From contig CATLJY010000142.1 in assembly GCA_949987705.1 (NCBI GenBank), positions 1 through 64,000 of the forward strand: a stretch of DNA of 64,000 nucleotides. Direction: 5' to 3'. The first letter of the stretch is position 1. Each line of letters opens with the position of its first letter. Source of the DNA: Thereva unica (taxonomy: Eukaryota > Arthropoda > Insecta > Diptera > Therevidae). Shown here piece after piece: positions 22,067-32,912 of the stretch. Under the pieces are notes generated by a model, which saw only the letters and a list, made by a program, of their open reading frames with translations, had not been told where the DNA came from and searched no databases. The translations under genes were made by a program, and so were the position numbers.

Positions 22067-23729
22067 TCTTCAAATTCTTTCACGGCAAGGAATTTCCTTG
22101 GGTTGTCCCTTGAATTATTTGCGTTGAGTCCAATCACCATATCACCTTAGGGCACGTTAACCCCATTTTTTATTTCAGAAAAATAATGCTGCCTCATGAA
22201 ACTAGGTACTGAAATATTCTGGACAATGTTATGGAAAGAAAATTAGGGTCATTCAGCTTTAACGATGAAACATCAAGAACTTATCAACACTTGACATCAT
22301 CTTCTTTCAATAGTGGACATCGTTTAACATCATTATCAACGATAATAATTTAACTTTAAAAAAAAAAAAAAACAAAAAAAAACAATTTTTACATCCATTC
22401 AAATTTCACTCAAACAAATAATTACTCTGGTAACACTTCTCACCTCAATACATACATCAATAAAATTCTCATTCCCGCTTGCACTATTGAAACAAAGATC
22501 ACTTCAGTCATCCCGTTATATATTTCGATCCCCACTTGAATCGAATTCAAGTAAGTTAATAAAATTCGTTGCGCCCATGAATTTCTCTCTCTTTGGATAC
22601 TGATCGCCGCAGAGGTAAGTTGGTCTTGGAATTATCAATTTCCTTATTTTCCTCAAAGTTCTTGGGTACAGACCATGAACTATTCCTAACAATTTCCCTT
22701 TTCCTTAAGTTCTTGGGTATAAACCATGAACTGTTTCTAACAATTTCCCTTTTCTACAGTTCTTGGGTACAGACCATGAACTGTTTCTAACAATTTCCCT
22801 TTTCTAAAGTTCTTGGGTATAGACAATGAACTGTTTCTAACAATTTCCCTTTTATCAAGTTCTTGGGTATAGACCATGAACTATTTCTAACAATTTCCCT
22901 TTTTTTAAGTTCTTGGGTATAGACCATGAACTATAATTAACAATTTCCCTTTCATCAAGTTCTTGGGTATAGACCATGAACTATTAATAACAAATTTCCC
23001 TTTTGTTCTTAAGTTCTTGGGTACAGACCATGAACTACTACTAATAAATTTCTTTCTTTAAACTTCCCTTTGTTTACTAATAATTAAAGTCCAAGGCCAA
23101 CTTTAGAAATCAGGTGAGTACTTAATTAATACGAAATAATATTTTTCTTTTAAAACATATTCTTATATTCTGTGATATGGTGAAATATTTTTCTAACGAC
23201 TTAGTGAAGTGATCTTAGTTAACAACGTGGATGAGGATTATAGGTGTTTAATTAGCTTACATCGTTGATGAGGTGTTTTTTAATAGAATCGTGTTTTTTT
23301 GTAGCTTACACCATTGTTGAGGGTGATTACCAATAAAGCTTGAGTGGATGTTCACATCGGGTGAATTTGCATAAATCTAACTCATAAATTTATACTTAAA
23401 TTACAATTGAATTTTCCTTTCCATTTGCATATGGAGCTGTTTCCATTTCTTGAACTGTTTTTCAGAAACTATCTTTGAATTAGTTAATTGCATTACGACT
23501 TATTTATAATTTATATATTTTTGTTTGACGAAATGAAATTTAATAATTATATTGTTAATCAAATTTATTTACTAATCTTGAATTTATTTGACTAAATAAA
23601 ATTGGATTATTATTTATAAAGTGAACTTTTCCTTTTAATTAGTATGTTCTGCAATTGGAGGCCAAATGGTGAAATAAAAAAATAATTTTCTTTTGTTTTA
23701 AAGATTTTTATAAGTGTGAACAAAAAACA
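22067..23729 (+). repeat. BEL 1 3' LTR
   Basis: 1,663 bp. Holds the empty site of the gypsy insertion near 22389 and its own 51-bp array (about 22650-23040). Its first two bases read TC where the 5' LTR has TG. Confidence 0.9.
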
Positions 23730-23734
23730 TAGGG

Positions 23735-23741
23735 CACACGG

Positions 23742-23744
<3 letters not shown>
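23735..23744. mobile_element. Right tip of the Tc1-like remnant
   Basis: cacacggctg followed by TA is the outer end of the Tc1 inverted repeat that starts at 8735. Compared with the left repeat, some 15-20 bases are missing, so the tip was already shortened or was changed around the BEL insertion. Confidence 0.65.
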
Positions 23745-23746
<2 letters not shown>

Positions 23747-23785
<39 letters not shown>

Positions 23786-23786
23786 T
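23747..23786 (+). repeat. Residual end of the BEL 2 5' LTR, mainly (TA)n
   Basis: TA tract, then cacatt directly before the PBS. The 3' LTR also runs into a TA tract, so the LTR probably ended (TA)n-CACA. The remaining 5' LTR, some 550 bp, is missing here. Confidence 0.5.
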
Positions 23787-23802
23787 TGGTGCTTCGAGCC
23801 GG
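23787..23802 (+). promoter_or_regulatory. BEL 2 primer-binding site
   Basis: tggtgcttcgagccgg, one base different from the BEL 1 site, in the expected place after the LTR end. Confidence 0.75.
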
Positions 23803-24478
23803 ATCTGATTTGATACATTGTGAAATTCGTTTTTTTTGTGTTCCGTTTCATTTAAACACCAGTTAATTCCCGTACACCAAGTTCACCGGGAAGTGTTAAA
23901 ATTAGATCCGTGGATTTTATTAATTGTGCGCCAAGTTACTGTGCCTGTAAATTACATAGTGAAGTGAGAATCAGCACCGAGTCGTTTTCACCATATCGAC
24001 AACCCCAGACCACTATATCAGCAGCTCCAGCCATGGCACCAGACCATTCCAGCTATTGTTCACCTAGAAACCGACCAATGACCGCAGTTTCAACTCTAAT
24101 TCATCACCGAATAGACGACCAGCATCAATACCACCATCCGTATATCACCCAGTAAGTCAAAAAAAATTTATTTAATCTGAATTTATACCTCAATCTCTCA
24201 CCCCACGAGAATACACCCCTACTCTACATTTACCCAGTAATTTGTTTACCTATCGACTATTATTCCCATTCACGACTTAAAAAGCTCATCATCGTCGAGC
24301 TCAGGCCGAGCTCAAGTTACTTAAAATTTACAACTAACTGAAAAGATCACCGTGTCGCAGGCTATCAACCTGTGCGCAATTATATGTAAAGACCGAACTG
24401 AAAGCGCGACGACCTCTGTTATATTGTGCTAAGTTAGCATATTACCCCCCACAATCGTCGAAACATTAAAACAACCAA
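23803..24478 (+). other. BEL 2 leader
   Basis: No domain recognised. An 81-codon frame at 23910-24155, His- and Pro-rich, is open, but nothing else supports it as a gene. Confidence 0.5.
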
Positions 24479-24976
24479 ATGGATCAACTAATAAAGTCCC
24501 AAGAATTATATGAGTATGAACTGGAAAGGTTCATGACAAATTTGAGAAAAACTCCGAAAGATAGACGGAAGGAATCCTACTTAAGGAATAGGGCGGAATT
24601 GCTAGATAACCTTTGGGCGTTCTGTCAAGCTAAGGACAGGGAAATGCTTGCTCTGTTTCACCCTGAGACTCATGCGAACTTACCCTATTTTCAATTAGAT
24701 AAATTTAGGGCTCTTGAAGAAATGTATTTGGAAGCCCATGGGATCATTTCTGAATTTTTACCACAGACCACGGCAACCACTTCGTCAGCGTCAGATGACC
24801 AGCGAAATGTCACAGCATGTACAGCGGTGCATGACTCAAATGAAGTTCCACTACCGCGAATGAACATTCTGAAGCTCACGGGGGATATCAAGATTGGGTC
24901 ACCTTTAGAGGGATATTTGAAAGTCTTATTCACAATAATAGAAAGCTATCTAAGGTGCAAAAGCTGCATTATTTGA
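24479..24976 (+). pseudogene. BEL 2 Gag, N-terminal part
   Basis: Open from ATG, 165 residues, with the charged helical N-terminus usual for BEL/Pao Gag. Near 24880-24890 the frame that encodes the capsid motif (Y-Q-D-W-V-T-F, then S-L-I-H-N-N) is a different one, so a small deletion has broken the gene just before the capsid core. Confidence 0.75.
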
Positions 24977-25951
24977 TGGCAAATGTGAGTGGTGAAGCTT
25001 TGCAATTAATTAAGCATTTACCTACAACAGAAGCCAACTATGCACCAGCGTGGGATTTATTGAAAAAACGATATCAGGATGAGCGCGCCTTAACCACTTT
25101 TCACATTCAAGCACTGCTCTCATTACCGAATCAAAGAACGGAAACAGCAGCTGGGTTAAAACGCTTCGTTGACTCAATTAACGAGTCATTAGAAATTTTG
25201 AAAAGATTAGAATTAGAAGTACAATCGTGGGATCCCTTGTTAATCGAAATCTTCACGGAAAAATTATGCAAAGAGACAATAGAAGACTGGGAGTTCACCC
25301 TTAATCATAGGACTATACCATCAAGACGACCTACATTAGTTGAATTTACTGATTTCCTTGAAGCAAGGTTTAAAAGTTTAGAAGCCATCACTAGAACAAG
25401 GTGTCAACTCCCTCGCAAGGAAAGCACTAAAGGGCATATCACTCACGCGTTCACTACAGCGGCTTCATCGATGTGTCCAGCATGTAACCATGATCATCGC
25501 CTTAGACAATGTTCCAAATTCCTTGGTATGACGCCGAAAGGGCGATACGAGTTCATAAAAACCAACTCCCGATGTATAAATTGCTTGTCAAAGTCTCATG
25601 AACTCAATGTGTGTCCTAATCCGATGAACTGTCAATCATGCGGAAAAAGACATAATTCTCTACTCCATTTTGACCAACCAAAATCACCTAGTAACCGCAA
25701 CAAAACTAAGAATTTGCGTCAGCCCCGTCAACATAATCAATACCACAGTCACCATGGTGCTTCTACACAATTAGTGAAGAAATCCACTCAAGAATACGAA
25801 GATGGTACTTATCAAGGCCCATCTCACCCCCAGAGTTCGGATTTAGTTCAACTAACACCAAATAATGTCCATGAGACGTCATATGTAAAATCCTATCTGA
25901 CAAACAATAAGCAATTGCACACAACCCTATTGGCAACGGCATTAATCGATA
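24955..25951 (+). pseudogene. BEL 2 Gag, capsid and zinc fingers (first copy)
   Basis: Begins within K-V-Q-K-L-H-Y-L and G-E-A-L-Q-L-I, the BEL/Pao capsid signature, and runs through the zinc fingers C-P-A-C-N-x-D-H, C-I-N-C-L-S and C-Q-S-C-G-K-R-H-N-S-L-L-H. At 25951/25952 it jumps into sequence that belongs about 1.2 kb further on in pol. Confidence 0.8.
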
Positions 25952-26600
25952 CCGCAGACTCCGCGAGTCTGGAAAATGCGATAAAGCGATCCTGGGAGCT
26001 CCAAGATATTCCAGCTCACAGTTCTGAACCTAACCATGACGAATGTGAAAAAATCTACGCCGAATCATATTATCGAGATCCAACTGGTCGCTATGTAGTA
26101 CCATTAACCTTCCAAAATAATAAGCGGCCTGATTTAGGATGATCATCGCCTTAGACAATGTTCCAAATTCCTTGGTATGACGCCGAAAGGGCGATACGAG
26201 TTCATAAAAACCAACTCCCGATGTATAAATTGCTTGTCAAAGTCTCATGAACTCAATGTGTGTCCTAATCCGATGAACTGTCAATCATGCGGAAAAATAC
26301 ATAATTCTCTACTCCATTTTGACCAACCAAAATCACCTAGTAACCGCAACAAAACTAAGAATTTGCGTCAGCCCCGTCAACATAATCAATACCACAGTCA
26401 CCATGGTGCTTCTACACAATTAGTGAAGAAATCCACTCAAGAATACGAAGATGGTACTTATCAAGGCCCATCTCACCCCCAGAGTTCGGATTTAGTACAA
26501 CTAACACCAAATAATGTCCATGAGACGTCATATGTAAAATCCTATCTGACAAACAATAAGCAATTGCACACAACCCTATTGGCAACGGCATTAATCGATA
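25491..26600 (+). repeat. Internal rearranged duplication in BEL 2 gag-pol
   Basis: Bases 25491-25951 recur at 26140-26600 with very few differences. Bases 25952-26139 recur at about 27121-27308. The first copy therefore lacks the roughly 520 bases (about 26601-27120) that separate these blocks in the second copy, then joins back into gag at an at/gat microhomology near 26139. This may be a true rearrangement between element copies or an assembly artefact. Confidence 0.85.
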
Positions 26601-26929
26601 TCGAGACTCACCACGCAGGTAAACAAACCTTGAGAGTGTTAATAGACCCAGGTTCTCAAGTCTCATTCATCACCGAGGAGGCTGTCCAACGTTTACGTTT
26701 GCGTAAAGAGACGGTTTCCGTAACGGTAAACGGCATAGGCGACTTACAATGTGGAGTGTCTCGTAATGCGGTGACTTGTTTAGTTCAATCTCGATCCGAC
26801 TCATCGTTTAAGCAACTTGTGGAAGCTTATGTCTTCCCGAAAGTCAGTGGAATCTTGCCAAGTAAACCAATTGACCACCGAGTGCTACCATACCTTAAAA
26901 ATCTTCCATTGGCCGATCAGGTCAGGTAG
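26177..26929 (+). pseudogene. BEL 2 Gag fingers (second copy) and protease
   Basis: Repeats the zinc-finger region, then continues into I-D-P-G-S-Q-V-S-F-I-T-E, the retropepsin active site of BEL/Pao. It stops at TAG 26927-26929 just before G-Q-V-D-M-L-V-G-A-D-V-Y-S-D, which lies in the next frame, so one indel near 26920 breaks protease. Confidence 0.8.
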
Positions 26930-28312
26930 GTCGATTGGTCAGGTAGATATGCTCGTAGGTGCTGACGTTTACAGTGACATCATTTTGAATGGGCTCATCA
27001 AAGGTCCCAAGGGGTATCCAATAGCGTTAAAAACTGCATTGGGCTGGATCATAAGTGGCAAAATGCCTGACGTCAATACCCATACTTACACCACTCCAAA
27101 GATCACGCTAGTATGCACCACCGCAGACTCCGCGAGTCTGGAAAATGCGATAAAGCGATCCTGGGAGCTCCAAGATATTCCAGCTCACAGTTCTGAACCT
27201 AACCATGACGAATGTGAAAAAATCTACGCCGAATCATATTATCGAGATCCAACTGGTCGCTATGTAGTACCATTAACCTTCCAAAATAATAAGCGGCCTG
27301 ATTTAGGATACTCAAGAAATGCGGCACTAAAACGTTTACTCCAGTTGGAAAACAAATTTCAGAAAAATCCCAAATTAGCTGAAGATTATAAGACCTTTAT
27401 GAAGGAGTATCTAACCCTTGGACATATGGAGAAGATCTCAGCCGAACATGAGCGAGATAATTTCCCTGAATATGTTTTACCGCACCATGCAGTGATAAAA
27501 GATTCTAGCACCACCACTAAATTGCGAGTGGTGTTCGATGCGTCCCGGAAAACCACCAATGGACTGTCATTAAATGATACCCTGCTACCCGGACCGGCGC
27601 TGCAGAAGGATCTGTGCCTCATCTTACTCCGTTGGAGGAAATTCAAAATCGCTTTTACTGCTGATATTGAGAAGATGTATCGGCAAATATATATCCGACC
27701 AGATCAACGCAAATACCAAAAAATATTATGGAGAGAAAATGTGACCCAACCGGTAGAGACTTATAGATTACTCACTGTTACCTATGGAACTTCGTGTGCA
27801 CCTTTCTTGGCCCTTAGAACTTTGCAACAACTCGCTAATGATGAAAAGAAGCGTTTTCCTGCAGCCTCAAAGATATTATTATCCGACTTTTACGTGGATG
27901 ATTTAATGTCGGGTACAAATACGCTCGAGGAAGCAATAGTACTACAAGAGCAACTTCGACAACTCCTACAGTCAGGGGGATTCAAATTACGTAAATGGGT
28001 CTGCAATTCAGAACAATTATTAGAACATGTCCCCCCCAAGGATCGCGAAATTTCTACACCTTTTCCTATAGAATTCACTGAAACTGTGAAAACATTAGGT
28101 ATCCATTGGAATCCATCGAGTGACAGTTTTGAATTTAAAGTGTCGCTTAAGGAATCTCAGACTCCTGTTACCAAGCGAATTCTTTTATCTGAGGCCGCTA
28201 AATTGTTTGATCCCTTAGGATGGCTAGCTCCCACTGTTGTTTTAGCAAAAATAATGTTTCAGCGGTTATGGATGGAAGGTGTAACATGGGATGAGATGAG
28301 GTACTTCCAGAC
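26930..28312 (+). pseudogene. BEL 2 protease end and reverse transcriptase
   Basis: The frame holds G-A-D-V-Y-S-D-I-I, the linker typical of Pao pol, then reverse transcriptase with L-R-V-V-F-D-A-S, F-T-A-D-I-E-K-M-Y-R-Q-I and the catalytic Y-V-D-D at 27891-27902. It continues to L-F-D-P-L-G-W-L-A-P. Near 28300 the conserved continuation moves to the frame opening at 28316; the original frame then runs on to a stop at 28370. Confidence 0.85.
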
Positions 28313-28315
28313 CAT

Positions 28316-28546
28316 TTGCAGACGAAGTGGTGTGAGTTTCGGCAGAATCTACCTCAATTGGAACTTATAAAAATACCCAGATGGATTCAATTAATCGACA
28401 CTGAAACCACCTATGAACTACACGCTTTCTGTGATGCATCTTCGGTCGCTTATGCTGCAGTAGTCTATGTAAGATGTGTATCCCCAAAGGGTGATGTCAC
28501 TATCTCCCTTTTAGCCGCCAAAACTAAGGTTGCTCCCACACGCTAG
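28316..28546 (+). pseudogene. BEL 2 RNase H, first part
   Basis: Contains F-C-D-A-S-S-V-A-Y-A-A-V-V-Y, the RNase H active-site region of BEL/Pao. It ends at TAG near 28544, immediately before S-I-P-R-L-E-L-C-G-A in the same frame, so the stop is a point change in an otherwise continuous gene. Confidence 0.8.
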
Positions 28547-28824
28547 GTTAGTATACCACGTTTAGAATTATGTGGCGCCGTGTTATCAACTAAATTAATC
28601 ACGCATGTAAAAGAGGCTATTCCAGCAGAAATGTACCAAATATATGGTTGGACTGATTCACGAAATGTTCTTGCTTGGATCAAGGGTCATCCACGCCAAT
28701 GGCAAACCTTCGTTGGGAACCGAGTGAGCTACATACAAGAACGATTAGATACCAGTCGGTGGAGATATGTGAAATCAGGTGATAATCCAGCCGACTGCGC
28801 TTCACGAGGTGTCGCCCCAGGTGA
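28547..28824 (+). pseudogene. BEL 2 RNase H, second part
   Basis: Same frame after the TAG: I-P-R-L-E-L-C-G-A, then W-T-D-S-R-N-V-L-A-W-I and N-P-A-D-C-A-S-R-G, all conserved in Pao RNase H. Around 28820 the expected W-W-T-G-P-S-W-L appears in another frame. Confidence 0.8.
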
Positions 28825-30456
28825 ATGTGGTGGACTGGACCTTCCTGGCTACAACAAGATGAAACTCGGTGTCCTAAAATTGAAGAAGCCTCTAAGTATA
28901 CTGACCTAGAAGTTAAAAAAGTTGTCCTAAGCATTACTAAGGGAACGGAACTACAGCTAGACTTAATGAATCGCTATTCAACCCTAGATCAACTCGTTAG
29001 AGTAACTGCCTACTGCAGAAGATACATTAATCTCAAAACTGCTCCACCAAACCGAAAATTTGATCAATTGTCATTGGAGGAGATCAATGATGCAAAATTA
29101 TGTCTAGAGCGATTAGTCCAACGAACTCATTTCACTATCGAAGTAGAACATTTAGAAAAATCTCAACCAGTTCCCAAGAATAGCAAACTATATAGCCTTA
29201 ATCCAACAATAGATCAGTCAGGCTTATTAAGAGTCGGTGGTCGTCTACGTAATGCAGAAATTCCTGCAGATCAAAAATTCCCAATAGTATTACCGGAACA
29301 CAGCAAATTTACAGAACTTGTCATTAATAAATGTCATCAAGAAACTTTACATGGCGGCACGCAACTGACTCTTAATCTTATACGCAAAAAATATTGGATT
29401 CTAAATGGTCGAAATCGAATCCGTCACCAATTACATGGGCGTGTCACGTGCTTCCGATACAAGACTTCAACGCAAACCCAGCTCAGGGGCGACCTTCCCG
29501 CACCTCGTGTACGACAACACCGCCCATTTTTGCATACGGGGGTGGACTTCACTGGCCATATTACTATCAGAGAATCAAAATGCAGAGGTCGTCCAAAAAC
29601 CAGCAAGGGCTACATAAGTGTATTCGTATGTTTATCCACCAAGGCCATACATCTTGAGCTGGTTAGTGAACTCACCACGGAAGCGTTTTTGGCTGCATTT
29701 CGAAGATTCGTTAGTCGTAGGGGATTATGCAGTGATATGTATAGTGATTGCGGGACAAATTTCATCGGAGCTAACCAACAACTTATACAAGCTCGTCTTA
29801 AATGCGAATATGGATTATCACCTAACGTGATCACCACATTATCTACCAAGGGTGTTAAGTGGCATTTCATCCCACCTGCCGCACCTCATTTTGGAGGATT
29901 GTGGGAGGCGGGCGTGAAATCAGTGAAATATCATTTTAAACGAATAATAGGAAATTCGCTACTCACCTACGAAGAAATTAGCACGCTGTTAGCACAAATT
30001 GAGACATGTTTGAACTCTCGCCCATTGTGTCCAATGAGTTACGATCTTAATGATTTGCAAGCATTAACCCCAGGACATTTTCTAGTTGGGGATACACTAC
30101 TTACACCGCCAGAACCAAATCTGTTCGATAATAAATTAAGTACCCTGAGCAGGTGGAAATTATTACAAAGATTACTTCAAGACTTTTGGAAGAGATGGGT
30201 CGATGAATATCTTCCAAGACTACAGGCCCGATCAAAGTGGGCAGAGCGTGCCCCTGGCGTCAAAAAGGATCATTTAGTGTTAATTAAGGACGAAAGACTA
30301 CCTCCTGCACGATGGCTCTTAGGGCGTGTCATCGAAGTACACCCCGGAGCAGATGGGCTAACTCGAGCAGTTACCATAAGATGTAAGGACAGCATCCTGC
30401 AACGTCCAATCACCAAAATCTGCTTATTGCCCATTATTGACAATCAAATGTCGTAG
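28825..30456 (+). pseudogene. BEL 2 integrase
   Basis: 543 residues open to TAG/taa at 30456. Shows L-L-R-V-G-G-R-L, the H-x4-H part of the finger (H-Q-E-T-L-H-G-G), then catalytic regions G-V-D-F-T-G, D-C-G-T-N-F and G-G-L-W-E-A. It ends with the C-terminal D-F-W-K-R-W and P-P-A-R-W-L-L-G-R-V blocks of BEL/Pao integrases. The first Cys of the C-x-x-C pair reads Arg (CGT, around 29430), so the zinc-binding part is damaged although the frame is open. Confidence 0.85.
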
Positions 30457-30648
30457 CACATTTACCAGTTAATTTTATATTTATGTAAGCAACCCTACAC
30501 ACCTTTCGAATCATTATAAATCATCATTATAGCTAAACATACCTTTAGATCACCACCACTAACCACACAAGTAGATTCCAACATTAACTGTACCTCTAAA
30601 CTACACCTTATAGATTACGAAATTGACCAGTACTCAACCTTGTTAGCA
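30457..30648 (+). other. pol-env spacer
   Basis: About 190 bases with no gene. It might hold a splice acceptor for env RNA, but none was picked out with confidence. Confidence 0.4.
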
Positions 30649-31434
30649 ATGAACATCAGCTGTGGAGTTTTGCAACTAGCCATCGTGACAAGTGTGGCCG
30701 CAATAATTGCGTATGATTGTGGTCGCGAAAGAATCAATTTAACGTCAATTTCACTGCTCTCCGTTGGACCCTGCACCATTGAAAAACAAGAGCTCAAACA
30801 AACACAGCAAGATATTCAACTACTCCAGATAAGCGAAGCTGCATCCATACAAATATATCAATGCAAAATCAACATCATCCAATCAGTACACCATTGTGGA
30901 ATGTTTAGCCACCTTTCGCTAGTACCCGGTGGCTTGAGTAGCTTCATAGAAGAAATTTCTCGAGAAGACTGCATGCAAATCCACCACCACCATACATTTA
31001 AGCTTCCGAACGGTCGTATCATAGCTAACTTAAAGTCAAATGCGTCAACAACCCACACTGAAATCATTGCAGGATCGGTCGATAATAGTGGAAACTGTCA
31101 AGGAGCTCAATATACTTCAGGAGGCAACTCTTGGAACAACGTTATTGTCACCCACGTCCTGGAATTCACGATAACAGACTACCAAAGCGTCGTTCGTTTG
31201 GAAGATAATATGGCGGTCTTACGAAGCAACGTTTTATGCCCGTACCTAACTGGAAAATGCACTGATCCTGATTACGGAGTCAGTTTCTGGGATTTAATTC
31301 CGGATAATTCCTGTGAAAGTCTAAATTATGATGTATTGTGGCAAGGACTCGCCACAAAGATCGATACAATCACCCCACACGGTGAGCAAGCCGTGTTTAG
31401 TACGGTCTACTCAGTTACGTCAGGTGAAATCATA
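30649..31434 (+). pseudogene. env, 5' part: chuvirus-like glycoprotein of BEL 2
   Basis: From ATG 30649 the product starts with a hydrophobic segment that fits a signal peptide, followed by a cysteine-rich ectodomain. Spacing of cysteines, a C-G-M motif and a later Y/F-W tract resemble the glycoproteins of arthropod chuviruses (Jingchuvirales) and the env genes that some BEL/Pao elements took from them; this match is from memory of the family. The role in an intact element would be membrane fusion or particle spread. This copy is defective: a poly-T insertion ends the frame at about 31435, and further breaks follow downstream. Confidence 0.72.
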
Positions 31435-31513
31435 TTTTTTTTTTTTTTTTTTTTTATGTGAAAGACTAGAGTCACAGGAAGCGCCCTTTATACTGTGGCG
31501 CCCTTTATACTTT
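31435..31513 (-). mobile_element. Short minus-strand retroposon with a T-run, inside env
   Basis: 21 T followed by about 57 bases that contain gcgccctttatact twice, then a possible tattt duplication. Read on the minus strand this is a short body with a poly(A) tail, the look of a 5'-truncated SINE or other retroposed RNA. The env reading resumes at about 31515. Confidence 0.6.
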
Positions 31514-31514
31514 A

Positions 31515-31663
31515 TTTGCTTTGAAGGTTAAGAAGGCCGTATCAGTATGCAGATTTGATGGATATCAAACAGAACACCCGCGACTTGTGATCGTACCTCG
31601 TGCATCTAAAGAATATTGGTTCACAAAAAGGGCTATTGATGTGCATAATCTAGATCTTTTTAC
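31515..31663 (+). pseudogene. env, second part
   Basis: About 50 codons of the same glycoprotein, including a conserved T-E-H-P tract seen in the chuvirus-like family. Ends at the 8-bp target of the hAT element. Confidence 0.6.
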
Positions 31664-31845
31664 TAGAGATGCGCCGAATGTTCGGCCGAATATTCGTATT
31701 CGGTATATTCGGCGTATTTTTTAATGTTCGTATTCGGCCGAATATTCGGTTAGTTTGCCGAATAATTACCGAATATTTAAATAGTGTTATTTTAAGAGTT
31801 ACATATCTTAAAGAGGCTTTATTATGGAACCGTACATAGGTAGTA

Positions 31846-32912
31846 ATGAAACAAATACTTCTGTGTAACCATATTTATTCACAAAAGGAGACAATAATCA
31901 ATAAAAAGCTGATGAAATATCTAGAATCCAACCAAATTATACACGACAGGCAATACGGCTTCAGACCAAAACAGTCTACTGGCGACCTGCTTGTGTGTTT
32001 AACCGAGCGTATCATCCAAAGCATTCATAGCTTTGGTGAGTCTGGTCTGGTTGCTCTAGATATATCAAAGGCTTTTGACAGAGTATGGCACCCAGGGTGC
32101 CGCACCCTGCTCTGTTGAATAAACTCCAAGCTATTAGTATACACTTAGTGCTAAGGAACTGGATTAAGAGCTTTCTTTCAGGCCGTTCAATCAAGGTAGT
32201 ATTGGATGGCATCGAATCCAACCCTCACGCCATTTCGGCCGGAGTTCCCCAGGGGTCAATTCTCTCACCCGCACTTTTTCTAATCTTCATTAATGATCTG
32301 CTCTTAATCCCTTCCAACCCACTTCACTGCTTCGCTGATGACGATACTTTGCATTTCTCTTACTCCTTCGAAAATATAAGACAAGCACGTGCCAGACCTT
32401 GTCTTTACCACCGTCAATTGATGTCCACTTTGATCAACCGGGATATCGAATCGATTCTTCATTGGGGCGAAATTAACCGCGACGAATCCAATGCCACGAA
32501 AACGAAATACTGCCTGATCTCCAACAAAAATTGTACCGACCTTCTTCCTATCTCAGTGGATAAAGAGAATCTAACGGCTGACTCAACTCTCAACATCCTA
32601 AGGGTAACTTTAACGGAGCATCTGCGATGGAATGATCGCATACAAGTCGCCAAACAAGCCTCCCAATGTCTTGGATTTCTCAAGAGATGCAAGTTCCTTC
32701 TCCAGCCAGCCGCCTTGACTACAATCTACAAATTGTACATTCGGCCGCCCCTTGAATACAACTCGTATATCTGCGCAGGCGCCCCAAAAACCACCTTGGC
32801 TTGTCTCGACAAGGTGCAAAATCGCGCCCTCAAACTCATTGGTGATGGCCCCTTTCGCGCCTCCATAGACACCTTAAGCCACCGTAGGAATGTAGTTAGA
32901 GTTCAAACGTGA
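31846..32912 (+). pseudogene. LINE reverse transcriptase fragment inside the hAT element
   Basis: Two frames together cover a non-LTR reverse transcriptase: Q-Y-G-F-R-P-K-Q-S-T-G-D and A-L-D-I-S-K-A-F-D-R-V-W, then in another frame G-V-P-Q-G-S-I-L-S-P-A-L-F and C-F-A-D-D-D-T. The end has Y-I-R-P-P-L-E-Y-N-S-Y, usual for Jockey/CR1-group LINEs; the exact clade was not settled. The frame breaks at a palindromic insertion at 32087-32107. The endonuclease is absent, so this is a 5'-truncated copy. Confidence 0.78.

Larger units (their letters stand above)
9235..23729 (+). mobile_element. BEL/Pao-like LTR element 1 (gag-protease only)
   Basis: Bounded by a 5-bp duplication, taggg (9230-9234 and 23730-23734). 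The 5' LTR is 1,663 bp once the nested gypsy element and one copy of its duplication are removed (9235-9559 plus 15390-16727). The 3' LTR is 22067-23729, also 1,663 bp. A primer-binding site, long leader, gag and aspartic protease follow, but there is no reverse transcriptase, RNase H or integrase. It would depend on another BEL element for movement. LTR copies differ at scattered sites, roughly one per cent by eye. Confidence 0.85.

Noticed and set aside
23910..24155. 81-codon frame in the BEL 2 leader as a real gene
   Set aside because: Composition is odd (His/Pro-rich), there is no known domain, and it sits in a leader that should be untranslated.
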